NCBI GenBank assembly: GCA_947501565.1 | Contig: CANMWJ010000004.1 | Coordinates: 222,925 to 286,924, forward strand | Source of the DNA: an uncultured Marinobacterium sp. | GTDB taxonomy: Bacteria > Pseudomonadota > Gammaproteobacteria > Pseudomonadales > Balneatricaceae | Reading direction: 5' to 3' | DNA length: 64,000 nt | Shown here: one piece after another, positions 26,282-34,698 of the stretch | Layout of the letters: each line of letters opens with the position of its first letter | How positions within the stretch are numbered: position 1 is the stretch's first letter | Notes under the pieces: generated by a model | Told to the model about the DNA's origin: nothing | The model's database searches: none | What the model saw: only the letters and a program-made list of their open reading frames with translations | Made by a program: the position numbers and the translations under genes

Positions 26282-27166
26282 ATGACCATGCTTAGCCGCC
26301 TTTCCTTCGCCCATCGCCGCATTCTCGTCCGTGTTCTGAAACAGTTTTCCTCACCTGAGCTGGGTTATCCGATCGCGTTGATCCTGCTGAGTGCATCGCT
26401 GGTGGCGACCTTTGTTGCTGAGTCTGGTGTGGCCATCGGAATTGTTGGTATTGCGGGTGTGGTGGCGTTCCTCTGGTTATGGGCTTGTCTGCGTAAGCAA
26501 TCGTCCGAGCTGAGTCGTCAGCAGCATCAAATTACTCAGCAGCGAGAACGGATCGAACGTCAGGTGAAAGAACTTAGCACCATGACGCAGCTTTCGTTGG
26601 TCGATAAGCTGCAGACGATGCGTCGGGAGATTTACGAAGGGTTTAGCGATCGGGATGGCCCGCTGGATGTGGCTCAGCAGCTGGAGCTGTTACTGGATCT
26701 GGGCGAGTCCCGTAAAGGTACTGCCGATAGTATCTTCAAGCGTAATGATGCCGGGGCGATGGTGACCGAGTTTGAAGAGCATGAGAGTTCCATGCGCCAG
26801 TTGAAGAATTATCTGGTCGACGTATCGGCGATGATCAACCTCTACTGCAGCTTGAACACAGAAGTCACAGAACCACAGGGGCAAACGCCGGAAGAACGGA
26901 TTCTGAACAGCGGTACTCAACTGGCAAATGTGCCTTATCTCGGTGGTGAGCTGGCGGTGGCTACGCAGGTGGCGCAGAAGGTGATGGCCTGTGAAAGCCA
27001 TCCACATCTGCTGAAGCTGCAACTGGCCTGCAACGCGGTGCTGGTGAAAAACGGTTTGAAGGAGCAGCTGGATCAGGAGCTGCTGCAACGTGCGGAGCAG
27101 CAGGGCATCGAACTGCCGCCGATCGTCGCGGAGCTGCTGGCATCAACCAACGCCGAGCCTGCCTGA
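26282..27166 (+). CDS. Unknown two-span membrane/coiled-coil protein, paralogue 2
   Basis: A 294-residue homologue of the preceding gene, with the same plan: two spans (about 30-47 and 50-70), a Gln/Arg coiled coil (about 72-100, HQITQQRERIERQVKEL) and a C-terminal helical domain with the VPYLGGELAVATQVAQKV block. Unlike paralogue 1 its base composition resembles the chromosome, so the pair is not a recent tandem copy. ATG 26282 lies in the shared leader ATTTCAGGGAACGAAATGA; an ATG at 26288 is also possible. No domain I can name. It is followed closely by the convergent phn operon. Confidence 0.75.
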   Translation: MTMLSRLSFAHRRILVRVLKQFSSPELGYPIALILLSASLVATFVAESGVAIGIVGIAGVVAFLWLWACLRKQSSELSRQQHQITQQRERIERQVKELSTMTQLSLVDKLQTMRREIYEGFSDRDGPLDVAQQLELLLDLGESRKGTADSIFKRNDAGAMVTEFEEHESSMRQLKNYLVDVSAMINLYCSLNTEVTEPQGQTPEERILNSGTQLANVPYLGGELAVATQVAQKVMACESHPHLLKLQLACNAVLVKNGLKEQLDQELLQRAEQQGIELPPIVAELLASTNAEPA

Positions 27167-27182
27167 CGTCATAAGCAAAGAC

Positions 27183-27935
27183 CTATCGATAACAACTGCC
27201 ATCCCGGGCGACCTCAAGCTCTGCGTATGGCAGTTCATTCTCCAGCAACCACGCATCCATCTCATGCCCGATATGGGTGAGTATCATCTTCTTCGGTTGG
27301 AGCGCTTCAAAGATCGCCACACTCAGATTGAGATCGTTATGGTTACGCGGCGGTTCGGGCTGGGGCGGCACGCTGGTGTCGATAACCACTATGTCCAGCT
27401 CAAACTGCTTCAGGAATTCTTCGGATGCCAGGGGCAGGCCGACGGTATCGGTCAGGTACGCGATGCGTTTGTTACCCTGTTCAAACAGGTAACCAAAGGT
27501 GGGCTTAGAGTGCTGCATCGGAATCGGTGTGATACTCAGCCCATCCTGCAGTGAAAAGGACTCAAAGGCGCTGAGCGGCGGCAGGAATTCCAGGATGCCG
27601 GGGTGTTTTTTAAGATCGTCACCGGCACCGCCATCTTCGGGGCCGTAGACCGGGATATCGTCGTTTACGCCCCAGCGCAGGTGGAACAGGCCCTGGATAT
27701 GGTCCATGTGGTAGTGGGTGAGCAGGATGCCGCTGAGATCGCCGGGCTGGAAACGTTCGCACAGGTCGGTGAGACCACCGTCGATCAGCAGGCGCAGATC
27801 GCCCGATTCCAGCAGGGCACTGCAGGGTTTACGGCGCAACGCGGGTTGCTGACGGGCATTCTGGCAGGCACGGCAGTCGCAGCCGTAGACCGGTACCTGA
27901 CGTACATCGCCGGTGCCCAGCAAGGTCAGTTGCAT
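27183..27935 (-). CDS. phnP: Phosphoribosyl cyclic phosphodiesterase PhnP
   Basis: A 250-residue metallo-beta-lactamase-fold protein. It has the metal motif LLTHYHMDHIQGL and the PhnP-specific N-terminal zinc site CDCRAC around residues 17-25, in QVPVYGCDCRACQNA, where the Cys cluster binds a structural metal. PhnP opens 5-phosphoribosyl-1,2-cyclic phosphate to ribose-1,5-bisphosphate after C-P bond cleavage. The ATG at 27935 (MQLTLLGTGD) has GGAGAGG before it; an upstream in-frame ATG at 27956 is less likely. Last gene of the phn operon. It converges on the paralogue at 26282 with only 16 bp between stops. Confidence 0.93.
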   Translation of the reverse strand: MQLTLLGTGDVRQVPVYGCDCRACQNARQQPALRRKPCSALLESGDLRLLIDGGLTDLCERFQPGDLSGILLTHYHMDHIQGLFHLRWGVNDDIPVYGPEDGGAGDDLKKHPGILEFLPPLSAFESFSLQDGLSITPIPMQHSKPTFGYLFEQGNKRIAYLTDTVGLPLASEEFLKQFELDIVVIDTSVPPQPEPPRNHNDLNLSVAIFEALQPKKMILTHIGHEMDAWLLENELPYAELEVARDGSCYR

Positions 27936-27986
27936 TTTTACCTCTCCTTGTGCCATTTCACACGCTCACTATTTTAGCTTCTATTT

Positions 27987-28556
27987 TCAGGCCGGTTCTG
28001 CCATCCAGCTGTGGGCGCTGACCACATCCAGCAGGGCCTGAACACCCTCCTCCAGTGCGCCGTTGTTGGCTACCCGCAGGGTACCGGCGGGCATCTCTGA
28101 AACCATCTGTTGATGGCGCTTAAGACGCGCTTCGATCTCCAGATTGGATTCGCGGCCACGGTTGATCAGACGTTGGCGCAGCTGACTGCTGTCCACATCG
28201 ACCAGCACCGGTACCAGTTCATCATACAGCTCCAACGCCTGCGGCAGGTACTCGCGTGAGCCGTTGATCAGCACGTTGGCGCCGGAGTCGAGCCAGGTGT
28301 TGATCTCGGAGCCGATGCCGTAGTGGTAACCGTGGGAGGACCAGTTCATGGAAAACAGCCCCAGCTCCTGACGGATGCGGAACTCCTCTTCGCTCAGGTG
28401 GATATGGTTTTCGCCGCCTACATTGGCTGCGCGGGTGATATAGCGGTGCGCCACGCAGCAGCGCAGATGGGCGGGCAATCTCTCGCGGCAACCGGCCAGC
28501 AGTGAATCCTTACCCGAACCCGACGCGCCGATCAGATAAAACAGGGTACCACTCAT
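27987..28556 (-). CDS. phnN: Ribose 1,5-bisphosphate phosphokinase PhnN
   Basis: A 189-residue guanylate-kinase-like enzyme with P-loop GASGSGKDS near the N-terminus (residues 10-18), RYITRAAN (substrate loop) and NWSSHGYHYGIGSEI. It phosphorylates ribose-1,5-bisphosphate, made by PhnP, to PRPP, closing the C-P lyase pathway. Length matches E. coli PhnN. It sits between phnM and phnP, about 50 bp upstream of phnP and 70 bp after phnM. Confidence 0.92.
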   Translation of the reverse strand: MSGTLFYLIGASGSGKDSLLAGCRERLPAHLRCCVAHRYITRAANVGGENHIHLSEEEFRIRQELGLFSMNWSSHGYHYGIGSEINTWLDSGANVLINGSREYLPQALELYDELVPVLVDVDSSQLRQRLINRGRESNLEIEARLKRHQQMVSEMPAGTLRVANNGALEEGVQALLDVVSAHSWMAEPA

Positions 28557-28629
28557 CGTTTATTGTCCTTATTAAAGTTTCTTCAGAGTGAGAGGGGGAG
28601 GTGGGATAATCCTCCCCTCTGGCTACGTG

Positions 28630-29787
28630 TTAGAAAACGCGCTTACCACCACACCAGACGCGCTCGACCAGCGGCATCAGGGAGTGGCTGTTGACCTGTA
28701 CCAGATCGGCACGGCGGCCCACTTCCAGTACGCCACGGTCGTGCAGGTTTGCCGCTTCGGCCGGGTTAGCGGTGACCAGGCGGATTGCATCGGCCAGGCT
28801 GTAGTTGTTCTCCTCCATGCCCGCGACCATAAACGCTGCCTGCACCAGCGCCGATGGGTAGTAGTCGGAGCTGAGGATATCCAGCACACCCGCAGCCGCC
28901 AGATCTTTGGCTGCGATGTTGCCGGAGTGAGAACCGCCGCGCACAATGTTCGGCGCACCCATCAGCACTTTCAGCCCCAGTTCGTGGGAGATGCGTGCCG
29001 CTTCCAGAGTGGTCGGGAACTCCGCTACCTGCATGCCGAGGTCGAAAGATTCACGCGCATGCGCTTCGTTGGCATCGTCGTGGCTGGCGATGGCGATACC
29101 GCGGTCGTTGCACACTTCACAGATCTTGCGACGGAACGGATCGGCGTACTGGGCGCTGTTTGCCTGCTGGGTGGCGATAAAGTCATCCATCTCGCTGTCA
29201 GAGAGGCCGTATTTGATCTGGTAGTACTCGCGGTATTTCGGAATATTCTCCGGTGGGAACTGACGCTGGCCCGGCGCGTGGTCCATTACAGAGACCAGCT
29301 TCACCAGATCTTCGCCGATGTAACGTTCGAAGAACTCCATCAGGCCGGGGAAGCTGACTTCGCAGCGCAGGTGCAGGTAGTGGTTGGCGCGGTTGATACC
29401 GGCCGTCTGGCTTTCAATGATCGCTTTGACCATCGCATCCAGCTTCTCCACGCGGGTGCTGTCGCCGACGATGTCGCCCAGTGCCACGGAATCGAAGGAG
29501 GTGGTGATACCCGCTGCGATCAGCTGCGCGTCGTGGGTGGCCATCGCCATGTGCGCCGGCCAGTCCACCTTGGGACGTGGGGTGAAATATTTCTCCTGGT
29601 TGTCGGTGTGCAGTTCCACCAGCCCCGGCATCAGGTATTCGCCGTCTAGGTTGTCCGCCTGCGGCAGGGTGCTGATGTTTGAGTCGATCTCGGCGATCAG
29701 GCCGTCACGGATCACCAGCGTACCGGTCACTACTTCGTCACGCAGGATCAGCTGCGCATTGGTCAGAATCTGTTCGTTCACTGTCAT
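28630..29787 (-). CDS. phnM: RPnTP diphosphohydrolase PhnM
   Basis: A 385-residue amidohydrolase-fold enzyme with the metal motif LVELHTDNQEKYFTPRP, a SHDDANEAH metal segment and MGAPNIVRGGSHSGN. It removes diphosphate from alpha-D-ribose 1-methylphosphonate 5-triphosphate to give the 5-phosphate used by PhnJ. Length agrees with E. coli PhnM. It lies 4 bp after phnL, within the operon. Confidence 0.94.
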   Translation of the reverse strand: MTVNEQILTNAQLILRDEVVTGTLVIRDGLIAEIDSNISTLPQADNLDGEYLMPGLVELHTDNQEKYFTPRPKVDWPAHMAMATHDAQLIAAGITTSFDSVALGDIVGDSTRVEKLDAMVKAIIESQTAGINRANHYLHLRCEVSFPGLMEFFERYIGEDLVKLVSVMDHAPGQRQFPPENIPKYREYYQIKYGLSDSEMDDFIATQQANSAQYADPFRRKICEVCNDRGIAIASHDDANEAHARESFDLGMQVAEFPTTLEAARISHELGLKVLMGAPNIVRGGSHSGNIAAKDLAAAGVLDILSSDYYPSALVQAAFMVAGMEENNYSLADAIRLVTANPAEAANLHDRGVLEVGRRADLVQVNSHSLMPLVERVWCGGKRVF

Positions 29788-29791
29788 GTAC

Positions 29792-30490
29792 TCAGATCGC
29801 TTTGATATCTACGAGTCGGTCGGCAACGGCATCACGTATATCTTCGTCGTGGAAGATGCCAACGATGGCGGCGCCACGTTGTTTTGCTTCACGGATCAGT
29901 TCCACCACCACGCGGCGGTTGTTGGCGTCCAGCGAGGCGGTGGGTTCGTCCAGCAGCAGGATCGGGTAGTCGACGATAAAACCGCGCGCTATGTTTACGC
30001 GCTGCTGTTCACCGCCAGAGAAGGTGCTGGGTGCCAGATGCCAGAGACGCTCCGGCACATTGAGGCGGCTCAGCAGCTCTTTGGCTTTGGCTTCGCAGAT
30101 CTCGCGCTCCACGCCCAGATCCAGCAGCGGCTGCATCACCACTTCCAGTGTTGGTACGCGTGGGATCACGCGCAGAAACTGGGAGACGTATCCCAGCGTC
30201 TGACGACGCAGGGCGATGATGCGGCGCGGCAGGGCGGAGGTGATATCCACCCGCTGTTCGCCGTCGCGCAGTACGATGCTGCCCTCGTTTACCGAGTAGT
30301 TGGCGTAGAGTGCCTTCAGGAAAGTACTCTTGCCCGCGCCGGACTGACCGTGCAGCACCACACACTCACCGGCCTGGACCTGCAGGGAGGCGTTGTTCAG
30401 GACCTCGAAGCTGGCGCCACCCTGGTTGTGCAGGGTGAAGGATTTCTCCACGCCGGATACGTTGATCATCGTTGTTTCAATCATGCTCAT
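29792..30490 (-). CDS. phnL: C-P lyase system ATP-binding protein PhnL
   Basis: An ABC-type ATPase of about 232 residues: Walker [10 protein letters not shown], signature [14 protein letters not shown], Walker [13 protein letters not shown] and H-loop [13 protein letters not shown]. PhnL associates with the C-P lyase core complex and is needed for phosphonate use; it is not a transporter subunit. Three near ATGs (30493, 30490, 30484) follow AGGAG; 30490 has the best spacing (6 bases). The gene lies between phnK and phnM. Confidence 0.92.
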   Translation of the reverse strand: MSMIETTMINVSGVEKSFTLHNQGGASFEVLNNASLQVQAGECVVLHGQSGAGKSTFLKALYANYSVNEGSIVLRDGEQRVDITSALPRRIIALRRQTLGYVSQFLRVIPRVPTLEVVMQPLLDLGVEREICEAKAKELLSRLNVPERLWHLAPSTFSGGEQQRVNIARGFIVDYPILLLDEPTASLDANNRRVVVELIREAKQRGAAIVGIFHDEDIRDAVADRLVDIKAI

Positions 30491-30499
30491 CATGCGCTC

Positions 30500-31321
30500 C
30501 TAGTTCTGCAGGATGGAGGACACCAGCAACTGGGTGTACGGGTGTTGCGGATCGTCCAGTACCTGATCGGTGAGGCCGGTTTCCACCACCTCGCCGCGAC
30601 GCATTACCATCAGGCGGTGCGCCAGCAGACGGGCCACGGCCAGATCATGGGTGACGATGATCACCGACAGACCCAGACGGGAAACCAGGTTGCGCAGCAG
30701 GTCCAGCAGTTTTGCCTGGACCGATACATCGAGGCCGCCGGTGGGTTCATCCATAAAGATCAGGTTCGGATGGGTGACCAGGTTGCGGGCGATCTGCAGG
30801 CGCTGTTGCATACCGCCGGAGAACTGGCTTGGCCGGTCGTCGATACGGCCGGTGTCGATCTCCACCGCTTGCAGCCACTCGGCGGCTTTTTCGCGGATCT
30901 CGCCGTAGTGACGTTCACCCACCGCCATCAGGCGTTCGCCGATGTTGGCGCCGGCGCTGACGTTCATGCGCAGGCCGTCGCGGGCGTGCTGGTGCACGAT
31001 GCCCCACTCGGAGCGCATCAGGACGCGACGTTGGGACTCTTCGCAGGCGTAAAGATCCATGGCGCCGAACTGTTCGCTGTTGTAGATCACCTGACCGGAA
31101 TCCGGTGTCAGGCGTGCGGACAGGCAGCTCAGCAGGGTGGATTTACCGGAGCCGGATTCACCCACGATGCCCAGTACTTCGCCCGGATAGAGGTCGAAGT
31201 TGATGTTGCCGCAGCCTTTGCCGGGGGCGTAAAACTTGTTGATGTCACGCACGCTCAGCAGGGGTTCGATATCCTGCCACTCGCCCTCGTTGGGTTGCAG
31301 TTGCGCAGCTGCGTTACTCAT
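30500..31321 (-). CDS. phnK: C-P lyase system ATP-binding protein PhnK
   Basis: A 273-residue ABC-type ATPase with Walker A GESGSGKST, the PhnK-specific WGIVHQHARDGLRM segment, signature FSGGMQQRLQIARN and Walker B LIFMDEPTGGLDVS. In E. coli PhnK docks on PhnJ of the (PhnGHIJ)2 core. An N-terminal extension of about 18 residues precedes the conserved PLLSVRDINKFY. The start overlaps the phnJ stop by 4 bp, so they are translationally coupled. Confidence 0.94.
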   Translation of the reverse strand: MSNAAAQLQPNEGEWQDIEPLLSVRDINKFYAPGKGCGNINFDLYPGEVLGIVGESGSGKSTLLSCLSARLTPDSGQVIYNSEQFGAMDLYACEESQRRVLMRSEWGIVHQHARDGLRMNVSAGANIGERLMAVGERHYGEIREKAAEWLQAVEIDTGRIDDRPSQFSGGMQQRLQIARNLVTHPNLIFMDEPTGGLDVSVQAKLLDLLRNLVSRLGLSVIIVTHDLAVARLLAHRLMVMRRGEVVETGLTDQVLDDPQHPYTQLLVSSILQN

Positions 31322-32175
31322 GCTGGATTCTCCTGTTGCGCGACACGCTCGCGGCAGTAGTCGGTATCGGAGCAGACAAACATCTTGCTGCCCGCGTCAT
31401 CGATGATCACCTCATCAAGGAAACTGTGGTTGGAACCGCAGATGGAGCAGTTCTCCTCCCAGCTCTGTACTTCGAACGGGTAGTCGTCGAAGTCCAGGCT
31501 CTCTACTTTGGTGTACGGCGGGACGGCGTAGATACGCTTCTCAAAACCGGCGCCGAACAGCTGCAGAGCGGGCATCATGTCCATCTTCGGGTTGTCGAAT
31601 TTCGGGATCGGCGACGGGTCCATCATGTAACGCCCGTTTACCATCACCGGGTAGTCGTAACTGGTGGCGATATGGCCGAAGCGCGCCACGTCTTCATACA
31701 GCTTCACCTGCATCGCGCCGTATTCGCTGAGGGCGTGCATCTTGCGGGTTTCACTCTCGCGCGGTTCGATAAAACGCAGTGGCTCAGGGATCGGCACCTG
31801 ATAGATCAGGATCTGATTCTCCTGCAGGGCACGCTCCGGGATACGGTGGCGCGTCTGGATCAGGGTGGCGTCCGCGGTCTGCTCGGTGGTTTCCACACCG
31901 GCGGTGCTGGCGAAGAAACGGCGGATGCTCACCGCGTTGGTGGTGTCATCCGCGCCCTGGTCGATCACTTTCAGACGGTCGGCTTCGCCGATCACACTGG
32001 CGGTCACCTGCATGCCGCCGGTACCCCAGCCGTGGGGCAGAGGCATCTCGCGGCCGCCGAACGGCACCTGATAACCGGGGATCGCCACACCTTTGAGGAT
32101 GGCGCGACGGATCATGCGTTTGGACTGCTCGTCCAGATAGGCAAAGTTGTAGCCGGTAGCTGTCGCGGCGTTCAT
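31318..32175 (-). CDS. phnJ: Alpha-D-ribose 1-methylphosphonate 5-phosphate C-P-lyase PhnJ
   Basis: The 285-residue radical-SAM catalytic subunit that cleaves the carbon-phosphorus bond, releasing methane or another alkane. The four key cysteines are present with E. coli spacing: Cys243, Cys246 (CSIC), Cys268 (FVCSDTDYC) and Cys274. Three ligate the 4Fe-4S cluster and one acts as thiyl radical. The N-terminal FAYLDEQSKRMIRRAILKGVAIPGYQVPFGGREMP is typical. It overlaps phnI and phnK by 4 bp each. Confidence 0.97.
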   Translation of the reverse strand: MNAATATGYNFAYLDEQSKRMIRRAILKGVAIPGYQVPFGGREMPLPHGWGTGGMQVTASVIGEADRLKVIDQGADDTTNAVSIRRFFASTAGVETTEQTADATLIQTRHRIPERALQENQILIYQVPIPEPLRFIEPRESETRKMHALSEYGAMQVKLYEDVARFGHIATSYDYPVMVNGRYMMDPSPIPKFDNPKMDMMPALQLFGAGFEKRIYAVPPYTKVESLDFDDYPFEVQSWEENCSICGSNHSFLDEVIIDDAGSKMFVCSDTDYCRERVAQQENPA

Positions 32176-33332
32176 CGGCGGTTGTCCTCTTCGCTGGATT
32201 CGTTGGCTTGGCGAGCGCTACTTTCGCCGGTATCGATCTCGCGGCGCAGGCGGCGGATCATCTCCAGCTCTGACTGGAAGTCCACGTAGTGCGGCAGTTT
32301 CAGGTGAGACACGAAACCGTTAGCGGAGACACAATCGGTGTGGCTCAGAACAAACTCCTGATCTTGGGTCGGGTAGAGCACCTCTTCGCCCAGCTCACCG
32401 GCGCGTAGGGCGCGTTCCACCAGTGCCACGGACATCGCCTTGCGTTCGGCGCGGCCGAAGGCCAGACCGTACCCGCGGGTAAACTGCGGCGGTTGTTCCT
32501 TGCTGCCGTGGAACTGGTTCACCATCTCGCTTTCGGTTACCAGCACTTCACCAATCTCGATCGGGAAACCCAGCTCTTCCGGCACCAGCTCAACGCTGAC
32601 GCGACCGGTACGCATCTCACCGGCAAACGGGTGGCTGTCGCCGTAACCGCGCATGGCGGCGTAGCTCAGCGAGAGCAGGAAACCTTCATCACCACGGATC
32701 AGGTTCTGCAGACGTACGGCGCGCTCCGCCGGGTAGTTGACCGGCTCACGGGTCAGGTCACGTGGGGTTTCATCGGCTTCCCCCGGCTGGCGACTCTGCT
32801 CTATCAGGCCCTCTTTATTCAGCAGCTCCAGTACGCGCGGGCAGGCCTCTAGCTCACATAAAGAGTCTTCAAGCTCGCCCGCTTCGGTGCAGGAGCCTTC
32901 AGCTGGTGAAGAGGGCGCTTCACCCTCCGCCAGCAGGGCAAAATCCAGCAGGCGGTGGGTGTAGTCGTAGGTGGAGCCCAGAATCTGGCCACCCGGCAGG
33001 TCCTTAAAGGTGCCGGAGATGCGACGTTCGATCTGCATGTTTTCGGTATCCAGCGGTTCGCTGTAACCAAAACGGGGCAGGGTGGTGCGGTAGGCGCGCA
33101 GCAGGAAGATCGCTTCCACTGCATCGCCGCTCGCCTGCTTCAGAGCCAGCGCGGCCAGTTCCGGGTCGTAGACGGAACCTTCGTTCATCACGCGGTCTAC
33201 GGCCAGCGGCAGCTGCTGACGGATCTGTTCAACGCTGAGTTCGGCGACCTTACTGTCGCCACGGCGCTGGCTGCGCATCAGGGCGTGGGCGTTGTCGATC
33301 GCCTTCTCGCCGCCTTTAACTGCTACGTACAT
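32172..33332 (-). CDS. phnI: C-P lyase core subunit PhnI
   Basis: A 386-residue nucleosidase subunit that, with PhnG, H and L, attaches phosphonate to ribose triphosphate from ATP. MYVAVKGGEKAIDNAHAL at the start and SYAAMRGYGDSHPFAGEMRTG are strong PhnI signatures. It is about 30 residues longer than the 354 of E. coli PhnI, mainly a polar C-terminal tail (REIDTGESSARQANESSEED). ATG 33332 has AGGAGG nine bases before it; the in-frame ATG at 33350 lies inside phnH. The stop overlaps phnJ by 4 bp. Confidence 0.94.
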   Translation of the reverse strand: MYVAVKGGEKAIDNAHALMRSQRRGDSKVAELSVEQIRQQLPLAVDRVMNEGSVYDPELAALALKQASGDAVEAIFLLRAYRTTLPRFGYSEPLDTENMQIERRISGTFKDLPGGQILGSTYDYTHRLLDFALLAEGEAPSSPAEGSCTEAGELEDSLCELEACPRVLELLNKEGLIEQSRQPGEADETPRDLTREPVNYPAERAVRLQNLIRGDEGFLLSLSYAAMRGYGDSHPFAGEMRTGRVSVELVPEELGFPIEIGEVLVTESEMVNQFHGSKEQPPQFTRGYGLAFGRAERKAMSVALVERALRAGELGEEVLYPTQDQEFVLSHTDCVSANGFVSHLKLPHYVDFQSELEMIRRLRREIDTGESSARQANESSEEDNRR

Positions 33333-33333
33333 A

Positions 33334-33939
33334 TCAGCAAGCCTCCTCAATCTGGGTGGTGCGTGGCAGGGCTACCAGCTGATCACCACAGCAGTAGAAG
33401 GTGTCGATGCCCAGCGGAAACCGCTGACGACTGCGGATCAGATCGGCGCGGAAGTGCTCTGGCAGGCCCGCGATGCGCAGGCTGCGCTGGGTTTCGATAC
33501 CGGGACCGGTGAGGGTCCAGAAGGGTTCGTCGCTGATGGCCGGTACCTGCACGATCAGGCTGGTGGACTGGTCCGGGTACTCTGCGTTGCCCCAGTTGAA
33601 GTCCGCCAGAAATGGCAGTTCGTCGGCGTTGCACAGGGCGAAGTCGGCCTCGGCGGTGTTGTCGATCAGCGGGCACTGGCAGTGGAAACGTAGGTTGCTG
33701 ATCACTGCGTCGTTCTGCGCCAGCGCAGGGCTCAGCCAGACTTTGGTGTCGGCATCAAACAGAGTCAGCGCCAGCTGCCAGCTGCTGTTATCCAGACCTT
33801 CCGGTGCCTCTTTAGTGAAACTGCAGGCCATCAGGGTGCCCGGTTCGCTCATCGCTTTCAGCGCAGCGCGGAACACCTGCTGGGCGTCCTGTACCGGATC
33901 GTTGAAACCGGCGATCAGGGTGTTACTTATGACAGCCAT
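33334..33939 (-). CDS. phnH: C-P lyase core subunit PhnH
   Basis: A 201-residue subunit of the (PhnGHIJ)2 core. It starts IAGFNDPVQDAQQVFRAALKAMSEPG, the highly conserved PhnH N-terminus, and ends with a FPLGIDTFYCCGDQLVALPRTTQI segment also typical of the family. It has a catalytically silent PLP-transferase-like fold. It overlaps the phnG stop by 1 bp and ends 1 bp before phnI. Confidence 0.94.
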   Translation of the reverse strand: MAVISNTLIAGFNDPVQDAQQVFRAALKAMSEPGTLMACSFTKEAPEGLDNSSWQLALTLFDADTKVWLSPALAQNDAVISNLRFHCQCPLIDNTAEADFALCNADELPFLADFNWGNAEYPDQSTSLIVQVPAISDEPFWTLTGPGIETQRSLRIAGLPEHFRADLIRSRQRFPLGIDTFYCCGDQLVALPRTTQIEEAC

Positions 33940-34421
33940 CAGTCCTCTCCTCGTACCAGAGTGAAGAAATCCACTTTGGTGCTGTTGGCCGCTGCGGCAC
34001 GTGCTTGCACCTGCGCGGCCTGTTTCTCAGCCAGTGGAGTAATCAGCGTGTTCTGTAGCAGGGTGGCAGTGTCGGCCTCCTGCAGCAGGGCATCGGCCAG
34101 GGCGGCGGTGATCGCATGTTGTTTATCGCGACCGGCGATGTAGCTTACGCCCAGGGTGCCGCTGCTCAGACGTACCGCACAGCGGGTGAGGGTCATCTCA
34201 CCGAAGTTAAACGGTTGGCCCGCACCGCCCAGGCGGCCGCGCAGCATGGTCAGGCCGGTCTCGGGTTTGCGGATAAACTGGTATTCGGGTTCCAGCTGCA
34301 GCGCCTGCCATTGCTGCTGCAGGTCATCGCTGCTGGCTTTAGCCAGTATGCCCATCCAGCGCTGACGGGCAGCCTGGGCATCGGCTTGGGTTGTCGGGTC
34401 CTGTTGGTTGGCAACAGACAT
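33939..34421 (-). CDS. phnG: C-P lyase core subunit PhnG
   Basis: A 160-residue protein: RQRWMGILAKASSDDLQQ at the start, IRKPETGLTMLRGRLGGAGQPFNFGEMTLTRCAVRL in the middle and GRDKQHA in the C-half are PhnG signatures. It is part of the C-P lyase core. First gene of phnGHIJKLMNP. In E. coli the transporter phnCDE and regulator phnF precede phnG; here a divergent LysR gene does instead. GATGGGACTACACG precedes the ATG. Confidence 0.94.
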   Translation of the reverse strand: MSVANQQDPTTQADAQAARQRWMGILAKASSDDLQQQWQALQLEPEYQFIRKPETGLTMLRGRLGGAGQPFNFGEMTLTRCAVRLSSGTLGVSYIAGRDKQHAITAALADALLQEADTATLLQNTLITPLAEKQAAQVQARAAAANSTKVDFFTLVRGED

Positions 34422-34607
34422 CGTGTAGTCCCATCTTGTTGAAAGTTGATGGGGCTATTCTGTGCAGTGAACAGGCATTAAAAAATGGAGCATTTCTTGA
34501 TGAGAGAGTTAGAAATTCTAATGGCGGGGTGAAACTCTACGGTTTACAGGCGTTTGCGGGGAATGCCGATGAACAAAGGGCTGTGGCAGAAATTTAGGGC
34601 GCAGTCG

Positions 34608-34625
34608 CTGACATATTACTGTCAT
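34608..34625 (+). promoter_or_regulatory. Pho-box-like PhoB site between phnG and lysR
   Basis: CTGACATATTACTGTCAT matches the Pho box CTGTCAT-A(A/T)A(T/A)-CTGTCAT at 16 of 18 positions: two 7-mers at an 11-bp period. It is oriented toward the LysR gene (about 75 bp upstream of its ATG) and lies about 190 bp from phnG. Confidence 0.5.
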
Positions 34626-34698
34626 CTTGGTTTGCTAAAAGACAGCCGCAGTTTCCTTTCTTCGGGACCACTCCCTAGTTTTTCTGGGTATAAGCAGT

